Assembly (NCBI GenBank): GCA_023136245.1
Contig: JAGLRO010000021.1
Coordinates: forward strand, 1-37,556
Source of the DNA: Candidatus Heimdallarchaeota archaeon
GTDB taxonomy: Archaea; Asgardarchaeota; Heimdallarchaeia; Heimdallarchaeales; Heimdallarchaeaceae
DNA length: 37,556 bases
Direction of reading: 5' to 3'
The notes below the pieces were generated by a model, which did not search any database, was not told the origin of the DNA, and worked only from the letters and a program-made list of their open reading frames with translations. Below are positions 28,836 to 37,391 of this stretch, in pieces. A program made the position numbers and the translations under genes. How positions within the stretch are numbered: position 1 is the first letter of the stretch; every line of letters starts with the position of its first letter.

Positions 28836-30386
28836 CTAGATAGCACTCGTCATTATCTTATTTCTATCCAAAATAAGTGAATTATAATTCTTAGGACGAT
28901 ATAAAACAAATGTAATTATTCCAATTAATATCAGAATCGACGCGATAAGAAAAGTGACCTTGTAAGAATAGGAATCAGAAACACCATAATTGATTATAAA
29001 AGAGGAGATTAGGGGTGCAATAAATGCAGTAACAACACCCAATACAGCTATCCATCCAATTGCTGATCCGATGAATAATCTTCTGTTTTTCCTTAATCCA
29101 CTTATTTTTTCAACCATCATAAAAATCCAGACACCAACAAAAATGATACCTATCACTGTATATGATAAGATCACAATTATATTGGAACTTACTATTGCAT
29201 CCGCTATAGGACCAGTAAGTATAGTTCCACCTAATCCCCAAGATAGATAGAAAGTCGCATTATAATACGCCATCATTTTACCTCTTTTTTCTAAAGGAAC
29301 GACTCTATTGACCATTGAATATGAGGTAGTATTCACCCATACTCTTGTGAAACCTCTGAAAGACATGAATATGAATATAAATACAATATTTGGTGCAAAA
29401 GGAAGAAGCATAGTTGCTACAAATGCAAGTATGAAACCTACAAACAACATTTTCCCATCACCAAATCTACTTGTTAAGAAACCAATCACCAAACCAGCAA
29501 CAATCATCGAAATATTAGCCGTATTCCTCATTTGTGCAACTGCCATATCAGACGCATTAAATGTATCGGGAAGACGTACATGAATGTTTACCAAAAATCC
29601 TATACTATTTCCACCGATATTAATAACTGCTAAAATGACTAACAACCAAACAAAAAGCTTCCATTCCCATTTCATAGATTTTGAGTCTTTATTGGCTTTG
29701 TTCCTCATTTCTCGCTGTTCTTCAACAACCTCAGCAATCACTTGATCTTCACTTTTATCTAAATCCGCATACGATTCTGGAATCAAGAACAGAGCTAAAA
29801 TACTAAAGAACATTATTCCAGATGAAATGTAAAATAGGTTTCCTTCAGCAAACCCTATTCCATCTTTATAGAGAAATCCACATGCAGTAACTCCCAGTAC
29901 ATTACCAATACCTCCAACAAACTGTAACAAACCCATAATTTTGCTTCTTTCAGAATCCTTAGTCAAATCTGCTATTAGTGTAGTCCAACCTAAATTACTG
30001 CTACTCCAACCAGCTTCAATTAACGTAAAACCAATAATAATTGTAAATGCAGCAGCTCTTAAAGCTCCACTAGTTTCATAGCCTTTATGTATCCAATAAA
30101 CTACTAAATATCCTATCGCTGCATATAATTCTCCAAAAATAATTAGCAATCTTCTTTTCTTATATCGATCTGAGATTCTTCCCCAAATTCCTGTTTGCGA
30201 AGCTATGTTTGCAATCATAGGTAGAGTAGCAAAAAGTGTCATCTCAGTGTTAGTTACTTGAAGGTACTCTTTTAGATAGATACTAAGGAAGAAATAGAAA
30301 ATACCTCTTCTGAACATAGCCATTAACTGAAAAATGGACAGACTAACAAAGTGTTTCCTTTGCATTCTAATTTCCTCTTCATTCAA
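28836..30386 (-). CDS. MFS transporter
   Basis: About 12 TM segments; IWGRISDRYKKRRLLIIFGELYAAIGYLV. Confidence 0.9.
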   Translation of the reverse strand: MNEEEIRMQRKHFVSLSIFQLMAMFRRGIFYFFLSIYLKEYLQVTNTEMTLFATLPMIANIASQTGIWGRISDRYKKRRLLIIFGELYAAIGYLVVYWIHKGYETSGALRAAAFTIIIGFTLIEAGWSSSNLGWTTLIADLTKDSERSKIMGLLQFVGGIGNVLGVTACGFLYKDGIGFAEGNLFYISSGIMFFSILALFLIPESYADLDKSEDQVIAEVVEEQREMRNKANKDSKSMKWEWKLFVWLLVILAVINIGGNSIGFLVNIHVRLPDTFNASDMAVAQMRNTANISMIVAGLVIGFLTSRFGDGKMLFVGFILAFVATMLLPFAPNIVFIFIFMSFRGFTRVWVNTTSYSMVNRVVPLEKRGKMMAYYNATFYLSWGLGGTILTGPIADAIVSSNIIVILSYTVIGIIFVGVWIFMMVEKISGLRKNRRLFIGSAIGWIAVLGVVTAFIAPLISSFIINYGVSDSYSYKVTFLIASILILIGIITFVLYRPKNYNSLILDRNKIMTSAI

Positions 30387-30518
30387 TGTATCTACACAAG
30401 AAAATACAGATTCAGTTTCAAGAAAAATAGTAACGAATATTAATTTTGTGCTAGTTCAATTTCTTTCAAATAGGGAAAAATTGGGAGATTCAATAAAATT
30501 GATTAAGTAATAAATTTT

Positions 30519-30524
30519 TTAAAT
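30519..30524 (+). promoter_or_regulatory. Putative TATA element of thrS (TTAAAT), 20 nt before GAGGACA
   Basis: TTTTTTAAATATATG; exact same spacing as in proS. Confidence 0.55.
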
Positions 30525-30544
30525 ATATGTTGAATAAATTCTTT

Positions 30545-30625
30545 GAGGACAGATGTTAGGTGAATATGAAACAATTTCCTGACGTTTTTTTAGTATCCCT
30601 ACATGAGAGTAGGTGCGCTGTCCTT
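30545..30625 (+). promoter_or_regulatory. Candidate structured aaRS leader element of thrS
   Basis: GAGGACAGATGTTAGGTGAATATG; P1 AGGACAG (30546-30552)/CTGTCCT (30618-30624); P2 ATGTTAGG (30553-30560)/CCTGACGT (30578-30585, two G-U); P3 CCTAC (30598-30602)/GTAGG (30609-30613). Confidence 0.65.
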
Positions 30626-30654
30626 TTGAGTAAATTAAATTTAAGGGTGATTTT

Positions 30655-32574
30655 ATGGTCAAAATAGTATTACCGGATGAGAATATTCTTGAAATTCCTA
30701 AAGACAGCACCGTTAGAGATGTAGCAAAGCTGATTAGTGAAAGGTTAGCTGAAGCAGCATTAGCAGCAAAAGTGAATGGAGAACTAGTAGACCTTTTTTA
30801 CGAATTAGATGAGGACGCGAAATTGGAAATTTTAACTGAAAAATCAGAGGAAGTTCTACATGTATTGAATCATAGCGGAGCACATATCATGGCAGGAGCT
30901 GTAGTAGATCTATTTCCAGATGCAAAACCAACCATCGGACCAAGTATAGATCCTGTAGGATTTTATTATGACTTCTATATTGAAAAACCGTTTACTCAAG
31001 AGGATCTAGAGAAAATTCAAAAGAGAGTAGAGGAAGCTATTGCAGAAAATACTGCTTTTGTGAGAGAAGAAGTACCTATAGACAAAGCTATCAAATATTA
31101 TGAAAAAGAAGAAGAAAATAAATTCAAAGTTGAAATACTCAAGGAAACAAATGTAGATACTGTTTCTTTCTATTCTCATGGTAATGGAAGCTTTAAAGAT
31201 CTATGTCGAGGACCACATATTCCGTCAACAGCAAGAATTAAGGCAATCAAAATACTGAATGTTTCTTCAGCATTTTGGCGAGGAGATGCAAATCGGGAAT
31301 ACTTACAAAGAGTCTATGGAGTAGCATTTCTGTCAAAGAAGGATTTGAGAAAACACCTACTTATGCTAGAAGAAGCTAAGAAGCGAGATCATAGAAAGCT
31401 AGGTCGGCAATTAGACCTTTTTGATACAGCAGATGAATGGGGTCCTGGAATGCCTTTAATTTTTCCTAAAGGCGAGACTGTACTTGATGTTATGAGAAAA
31501 TTCTGGAGAACAGAACATAAGAAAGCAGGTTATGACTTTATTCAAACACCTCACATATATAAGGAAAATGTTTGGCAGACTAGTGGTCATACAGAATATT
31601 TCTTAGAAAATATGTTTCCTGTTGATTTACGAGGTGAACAATGGTATGTTAAGCCAATGAATTGTCCAGGTCACATGATGATCTATAATCGCAAGTCACA
31701 CTCCTACAGAGAGTTACCAATTCGTTTAGCTGAAATGGGTACTGTTTACAGATACGAATTGTCTGGTGTTTTGCATGGATTATTCCGCATTAGAAGCATT
31801 ACTCAAGATGATGCACATCTTTTCATGCTACCTGATCAATTAGAAGATGAAATTGTTGGTGTCATCAGAATGACAGAGTTATTCTACAAAACTTTTGGAT
31901 TTACTGAATGGGAATATTTCGTTAGTACTAAACCTGAAAAAGCTATCGGAAAAAGTGAAGGTTGGGACCATGCAACTCAAGCTTTAATGAGAGCACTAGA
32001 AAGAGAAAATCTACCATATAAAGTTAAAGAAGGAGAAGGTGCATTCTATGGTCCAAAGATAGATGTAGATCTTAAAGATGCCTTAGGACGAAAGTGGCAA
32101 CTAGCTACTATTCAAGTAGATTTCAATTTACCTGATCGTTTTGACATAACTTACATTGGAGAGGATGGACAGAAACACCGTCCTTTTGTTATTCACAGAA
32201 CGATTTACGGAGCTACAGAGAGATTTCTAGCTATTTTAGTTGAACATTATGCAGGAAAATTCCCAATATGGCTAAGCCCAATTCAAGCAGTTGTTATACC
32301 AATAACAGATAACCACATTGAATATGCCAATGAGATTGTCAAGATTTTACAAGAAGTAGGAATACGAGTAGAAGCAGATCTTAGTGGGGATAGGATGGAA
32401 TACAAAATAAGACATGCTACTATGCAGAAAGTACCTTACATAATCAATGTTGGTGAGAAGGAAATTGAAACACAAACAATTGCTGTAAGATCTAGAGGTA
32501 ACAAAGTAGAATATGGTGTTCTAGTTAATGATTTCATAACTATAGTACTGGAACAAATACAAAATTATGAGTAA
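30655..32574 (+). CDS. thrS: Threonyl-tRNA synthetase, bacterial/eukaryotic-type with TGS and N2 editing domains
   Basis: TGS-like start, HSGAHIMAGAVVDLFP, FKDLCRGPHIPSTARI, class II core MNCPGHMMIYN, RIRSITQDDAHLF, PIQAVVIPITDNH anticodon-binding domain. SD GGGTGA. Confidence 0.96.
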   Translation: MVKIVLPDENILEIPKDSTVRDVAKLISERLAEAALAAKVNGELVDLFYELDEDAKLEILTEKSEEVLHVLNHSGAHIMAGAVVDLFPDAKPTIGPSIDPVGFYYDFYIEKPFTQEDLEKIQKRVEEAIAENTAFVREEVPIDKAIKYYEKEEENKFKVEILKETNVDTVSFYSHGNGSFKDLCRGPHIPSTARIKAIKILNVSSAFWRGDANREYLQRVYGVAFLSKKDLRKHLLMLEEAKKRDHRKLGRQLDLFDTADEWGPGMPLIFPKGETVLDVMRKFWRTEHKKAGYDFIQTPHIYKENVWQTSGHTEYFLENMFPVDLRGEQWYVKPMNCPGHMMIYNRKSHSYRELPIRLAEMGTVYRYELSGVLHGLFRIRSITQDDAHLFMLPDQLEDEIVGVIRMTELFYKTFGFTEWEYFVSTKPEKAIGKSEGWDHATQALMRALERENLPYKVKEGEGAFYGPKIDVDLKDALGRKWQLATIQVDFNLPDRFDITYIGEDGQKHRPFVIHRTIYGATERFLAILVEHYAGKFPIWLSPIQAVVIPITDNHIEYANEIVKILQEVGIRVEADLSGDRMEYKIRHATMQKVPYIINVGEKEIETQTIAVRSRGNKVEYGVLVNDFITIVLEQIQNYE

Positions 32575-32590
32575 TTCATTACTCATTTTT
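32568..32590 (+). terminator. Hairpin plus T-tract at the thrS 3' end
   Basis: TGAGTAA-TTCA-TTACTCA followed by TTTTT; includes the thrS stop codon. Confidence 0.45.
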
Positions 32591-32627
32591 CTATTCAAAA
32601 CAAAGAATAAGAAAATGGATACTAGGT

Positions 32628-33311
32628 TTATTCTCCATTTTGCATTTTTTCATATTCTTCTTCGATGTGGGTAATTTTAATGCCCAAGCTATCCATTAGT
32701 TGGAAACACCAACCTAGCCAAACATTAACAAAACCCATAGCACCAGCATCAACAACACCTGCTTCTTTCAAACAAGGAAGAAGATTAGGAGTATTTTCAA
32801 GTGAAACTACTGCAGTGGAATATGTTTCTGTTATCATTTCATTCCAATTTCCACCTTTTTCTGCTATTTTTTTAGCTATTGCAGCAGTATCTTTTATTAC
32901 TGTAAGAATTGTTCCTTCAGTCGGGTGAAGAACAGCTTCATATGACCATTCACATCCAGCTTCCAATGCTTTAGCAAATATATCAATTCCGACTTCTTCA
33001 TGATTTTCTATCTCAGAACTGAAACCTTGAAAGAATTGAGAAATTATTACACCTGAATTTCCTTTAGCTCCAAGAAAACTCCCTTTAGTTATTAATTGTG
33101 CTGCTTCATTTATAGAAGAAGGATCAATTTCATCAAACTGCTCTACTACAGTTCTCATTGTTAAAAACAGATTAACACCAGTATCTCCATCAGGAATTGG
33201 AAAAACATTAATTGCATTGAGTTCTTCTTTTGTTTGTTCCAAATTACTAGCTGCGCTAATCATCATTTTTTTCAAAGTAATTCCGTTAATTTTGGAATCT
33301 TGTACCGTCAT
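32628..33311 (-). CDS. Stand-alone DAK2 (DhaL/FakA N-terminal-like) domain protein
   Basis: LNAINVFPIPDGDTGVNLFLTMRTVVEQ, GSFLGAKGNSGVIISQFFQGF, EAGVVDAGAMGFVNV. Start MTVQDSK at 33311 preferred over 33518. Confidence 0.9.
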   Translation of the reverse strand: MTVQDSKINGITLKKMMISAASNLEQTKEELNAINVFPIPDGDTGVNLFLTMRTVVEQFDEIDPSSINEAAQLITKGSFLGAKGNSGVIISQFFQGFSSEIENHEEVGIDIFAKALEAGCEWSYEAVLHPTEGTILTVIKDTAAIAKKIAEKGGNWNEMITETYSTAVVSLENTPNLLPCLKEAGVVDAGAMGFVNVWLGWCFQLMDSLGIKITHIEEEYEKMQNGE

Positions 33312-33588
33312 TTTCGAGCCCCGCGTTATGTATAAGCGTTTTACTATGTTGGATAGTTTATTTTTCGCAAAGCAGTATATAATACTTCCTTGCTTATATG
33401 AACATAGAATATTATATCCTGTAATTGCATTTATGCTAAGTTGAATTTCCTCGGAAAATGAATTTAAAAGATTATGCATTGTGCTTATTATATCGCCATA
33501 AAACATTAGTATTTTCAAGAAAGAGAGGAAATTGGAATTTTTTCATTTTCTAATTATCCGTATTTTTTCAGTATTATTATTCCAATTT

Positions 33589-36522
33589 TTACTCTAGAAG
33601 TAAGGCAGGTTTCATTGGTCTAGCTTTTTGTGCTTTGTTTTGAGGATCGTAAATATCTTTCTCATCCGCTAAATGGATCAGTACTTCAGCTTTATCAAAT
33701 GTCCTAATAATGAATTCTTTGTATCCCATTATAGCTTCTTCCTGTTCTTTGGAACTCAGCATTTCTATTCGAAATATTGTAGGATCTTTCATCATTAATT
33801 TCGCTTCATTTGCAATATCTTTCATATACTTGCTCAATTTGCTATTTTCTTTTACCGCATTCATCATTTTACTAATTTTAAATGCCTCATCCTCGAAAAT
33901 CTCTTGTGCAATTTTGTACAGTTCATTTTTCCATTCTGCATTTATATAGATATGAATCTTCTTTGGCTTGGTTTTGACTAGTTTCACAATTTGCTCAATG
34001 TCTTCTATCAAATTAGCCATGAATTTTGCTTCCAAAGCATACAGTTCATCTTGATATGAAATTACAATGTCAGGTATTTGCTTCAAAGAATTGTATTCTT
34101 TGTCGCCCATTCTTTCATTCAGTTCTTCACAAATATGTGGAATAACTGGAGACATAGTTGCGATTATCTTCTCTATTATCTCTCTCAGTATTGTATTTCT
34201 TTCTTTTTCTGGTAAGTGCTGTGCGATTTTCTGATATTCATCAATAGCCCTAACATTTGAATAAAAACCATCTAAAACGAAATCTCTTGCATTGAAGTTC
34301 TCTATTCTTTCTATTGCTTTCTTCAAATTGGTTTTGACTGAAGATATTAAAACCTTTGATGGAAAGGAAAAATCTTCTTCACTTATTTTAGATATTTTAG
34401 TAACACTTGTTGCATATTCCCAGAATTTCCTCAACCTTTGTTTAGCAAAATTCACTTCGTCTTCTCTCCAGTCTAGAACTGTGTCTACTGTAGCAACTGA
34501 TGCTAAATGAAGTCTTGTCAAATCAACACTATATTTCCTTGGTATATGCCCCATAGCAATAACATTACCTTTGCTTTTACCCATCTTCTGACCAAATCGA
34601 TTTAGCATTTCACTAATAGAGATGGTTTGCATCCAATATTTCTCAGGGAAGATTGCTACATGATGATATATAGCAAAGGATAAATGATTGGATAAATGAC
34701 CAATCGCTGTGTGTCGAAAATCATTTGGATACCAGTATTCAAATGAATCCTTCATCTCCATTAGCAGATCTTTTGAAATACCAGTTAATTCTATTATTTC
34801 CTCAACTTTTCCTTTATCACGGAATATGAAATCAAATAATTCCGGTTTCAGTTGTTCAGGTTTGATGTTGTTTTGTCTAATTGTTCTAACTATTGTGTAA
34901 TATGACATATAAATTACAGAATCACTTAGAGATTCTATTATCCAACCTTCACCTTTAGTTAAAGGAAATTCAGTTCCTAATCCTCGTTTTCTTACACAAG
35001 GTCTTTTGTCTAGCCAATGAAATGTGTTTTCAAATGCTTGTCTGTATTTTTCTGGAATTATTTCCATATTTTTCAAAGCATAAAATGCTTGCTCTTTCCA
35101 TTCAGAATCTCCATAATTCAAGAAGTATTGATCTTGTAGAACAGCTACAATTACTTGACCACCACATCTACAGAATGATCTCTCGGAAGCTTCATAGATT
35201 GTTGTTGCTAAATTAACCTTTTCTAACTTTTCAGCAACTGCATCTTTTGCTTGTTCTACTTTTAATCCTTTGAAATCTCCAGTGTTATCTTTCATTATTC
35301 CTGAATAGAATTCATCTTTATAGATAGTCTGAGTAGCTTTTTCCAATTCTTCTCGATCTTTCTGACTCTGAACGCCAAGTTTTTCACACAATTCCACAGC
35401 AGGAAATTCACCATACCCCTTAACTTCTATCAGAGATATGGGTATAATCTTCGATAAACTATCTCTAACTAAATTGTAATTTTCAATAGTTTCGTCATCA
35501 TTTTGTAAATCAACCAATGCTGCATAATCATAAGGAGCATGAGCGGGAACACTGTAAACAACACCAGTTGCATGATCTGTATCTACAAACATAGCAGGAT
35601 AAATTGGGATTTTCCAATTTGTAATTGGTACAGTAACTTCTTCATTTACTAGCTCTTTACCCTTTAATTCTCTAATTATCTCAATGGTATGCTCTTGTTC
35701 AGATAATTTCATAGTAGCTTCTTCAGAAACAATCCATTTTTCTCCATCAATCATGATTTCATTGTATATTGCTTCTGGGTGAATCCAGACATTTGTAGCT
35801 CCGAAAATTGTCTCGGGTCTTAAGGTTGCAGCTACTAAAGCGGTTCCACTGTTTAGCTTAAATTTGATACCTACGAATTCACTAACTTCAACTTTAAGCA
35901 AATCTCCGTCTTGGATATCATCCTCACCAACAGCATTTTTATCATTTACACACCAAAGAATCGGATAGCTACCCTTTGTAATGTAATTTTTCTCATTTAG
36001 TATTCCATATTGCCATTCAATGAATTTGTTGTAATCAGGATCTCCTGTTGTAAATTGCCTTGTATCATCTATTGAAAATCCTAGGTTTAGGAAATCTTGC
36101 AAGATTGTACTCGAAAAGAAATTAGCAACGTTTTGTGGTTCTACAAATGTTCCTACTATTTCATCTATTTTTTTAGGGTCATCTTCATAAATGCCTACGT
36201 AGTCTCGATAAGTTTCCCATGCTTTTTCCTCGTTATTTTTTATTGTCCATGATACTGAAAGAACAGGGGTTCCAGTTATATGCCAAGCCATAGGATAAAA
36301 CACATTGTATCCTCTTTGTCTTTTGAATCTAGCATAAATATCTCCCAAATTGTAAGTTCTAGCGTGACCTAAATGGAAGGCTCCAGAAGCATATGGATAT
36401 GGTACTGTTATGAACCATTTTGGTCTTGAATGATCTATTTTTCCTACAAAAATCTGATCTTCTTGCCATTTCTTTTGCCATTTCTTTTCGAACTCACGTA
36501 TCACTTCGAGAAAAATCGTCAT
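33589..36522 (-). CDS. leuS: Leucyl-tRNA synthetase (archaeal/eukaryotic type)
   Basis: TVPYPYASGAFHLGHARTYNLGDIYARFKRQRGYNVFYPMAWHITGTP (HLGH), CVRKRGLGTEFPLTKGEGWIIESLSDS, KMGKSKGNV (KMSKS variant). Start ATG 36522 preceded by SD AAGGTGATT. Confidence 0.96.
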   Translation of the reverse strand: MTIFLEVIREFEKKWQKKWQEDQIFVGKIDHSRPKWFITVPYPYASGAFHLGHARTYNLGDIYARFKRQRGYNVFYPMAWHITGTPVLSVSWTIKNNEEKAWETYRDYVGIYEDDPKKIDEIVGTFVEPQNVANFFSSTILQDFLNLGFSIDDTRQFTTGDPDYNKFIEWQYGILNEKNYITKGSYPILWCVNDKNAVGEDDIQDGDLLKVEVSEFVGIKFKLNSGTALVAATLRPETIFGATNVWIHPEAIYNEIMIDGEKWIVSEEATMKLSEQEHTIEIIRELKGKELVNEEVTVPITNWKIPIYPAMFVDTDHATGVVYSVPAHAPYDYAALVDLQNDDETIENYNLVRDSLSKIIPISLIEVKGYGEFPAVELCEKLGVQSQKDREELEKATQTIYKDEFYSGIMKDNTGDFKGLKVEQAKDAVAEKLEKVNLATTIYEASERSFCRCGGQVIVAVLQDQYFLNYGDSEWKEQAFYALKNMEIIPEKYRQAFENTFHWLDKRPCVRKRGLGTEFPLTKGEGWIIESLSDSVIYMSYYTIVRTIRQNNIKPEQLKPELFDFIFRDKGKVEEIIELTGISKDLLMEMKDSFEYWYPNDFRHTAIGHLSNHLSFAIYHHVAIFPEKYWMQTISISEMLNRFGQKMGKSKGNVIAMGHIPRKYSVDLTRLHLASVATVDTVLDWREDEVNFAKQRLRKFWEYATSVTKISKISEEDFSFPSKVLISSVKTNLKKAIERIENFNARDFVLDGFYSNVRAIDEYQKIAQHLPEKERNTILREIIEKIIATMSPVIPHICEELNERMGDKEYNSLKQIPDIVISYQDELYALEAKFMANLIEDIEQIVKLVKTKPKKIHIYINAEWKNELYKIAQEIFEDEAFKISKMMNAVKENSKLSKYMKDIANEAKLMMKDPTIFRIEMLSSKEQEEAIMGYKEFIIRTFDKAEVLIHLADEKDIYDPQNKAQKARPMKPALLLE

Positions 36523-36657
36523 AATAATCACCTTGTTTCTCTTTTTGTCTATAGTTCACTGATGATTCCAAACTACTCTTGGAATTGTAAAACCAAAACA
36601 CCAAGTTAGAAGCTTTTCTTCCGATCGTTAGAATAGATTTTACTATGAATAAAATCT

Positions 36658-36740
36658 GGAAACTACTAAATTTCAAAGGTAGAGTTTCAAATGGGAAGAA
36701 CACATTCACCAGTCATTATATTATTCTCCGTGTAGTTTCC
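36658..36740 (-). promoter_or_regulatory. Candidate structured aaRS leader element of leuS
   Basis: On the minus strand GGAAACTAC (36740-36732) perfectly complements GTAGTTTCC (36666-36658), enclosing ATGACTGGTGAATGTGTTC (36716-36698); TATA-like TTTAAAAAC about 30 nt upstream. Confidence 0.55.
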
Positions 36741-36773
36741 TAAAGAATCAAGAATTCTTTATGTTTTTAAATT

Positions 36774-37106
36774 TTATGAAGAAGAAGAAGTTGGCGTAAA
36801 TGCCAAATATTTTTCTATTATTGAAGAAATCTCATCTCTTGTAAATAGAATTATAGCAATCATTGCAACCATACTACTTATTGTAGCAAATTGTGATGCT
36901 ACTCGAATAGCTTTTACCCTATTTATTTGACTGAAATAAACTTGGAGCATATCACCTAAAACCCATCCAATTAATGAAATAATAGCGATTGTGAAATAAT
37001 AGAAGGCAGTAGAAGAAATACTATTCTGTTTAATTATCAATAACACCAAACCTACCACTAAAGTCGAAAACGAAAATATTCCAACTGCTACTGAAAATCC
37101 TAGCAT
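36774..37106 (-). CDS. Small multi-pass membrane protein, unknown function
   Basis: 110 aa with three predicted hydrophobic segments. Confidence 0.55.
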   Translation of the reverse strand: MLGFSVAVGIFSFSTLVVGLVLLIIKQNSISSTAFYYFTIAIISLIGWVLGDMLQVYFSQINRVKAIRVASQFATISSMVAMIAIILFTRDEISSIIEKYLAFTPTSSSS

Positions 37107-37391
37107 TAAACCATTTAAAGAGGGAATATACTTAAGCTTATTCTAATATCTAACCAAAAATAAAATCGGCGCTTCTCCTAAAATCCAAGTAACTATTACG
37201 TATTTTTTCTTTAATCTAGTCTTTTTTTGAAATGCAATATCAGAAAATTCGATATTTATTCCTATACATAGTGAATTCGAGAATTTATCTTTCACAGCCC
37301 ATGGTTTCTGTTCATTTTGATGCACTATCGTTGTATCATCGACTTTTTAAGTTGCTAAAAAACGACCACATGGAAATATAGAGGTTATATA

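Noticed and set aside
30545-30625. thrS leader as a genuine tRNA or C/D-box sRNA gene
   Set aside because: Acceptor-like 7-bp stem and 79-nt size are suggestive, but no T-loop TTCRA, no D-arm and no proper C/D boxes; kept as a leader structure instead.
37143-37325. 60-aa minus-strand ORF ending ...VIVTWILGEAPILFLVRY
   Set aside because: Slight resemblance to the neighbouring small membrane protein, possibly a remnant, but too short and motif-poor to call.
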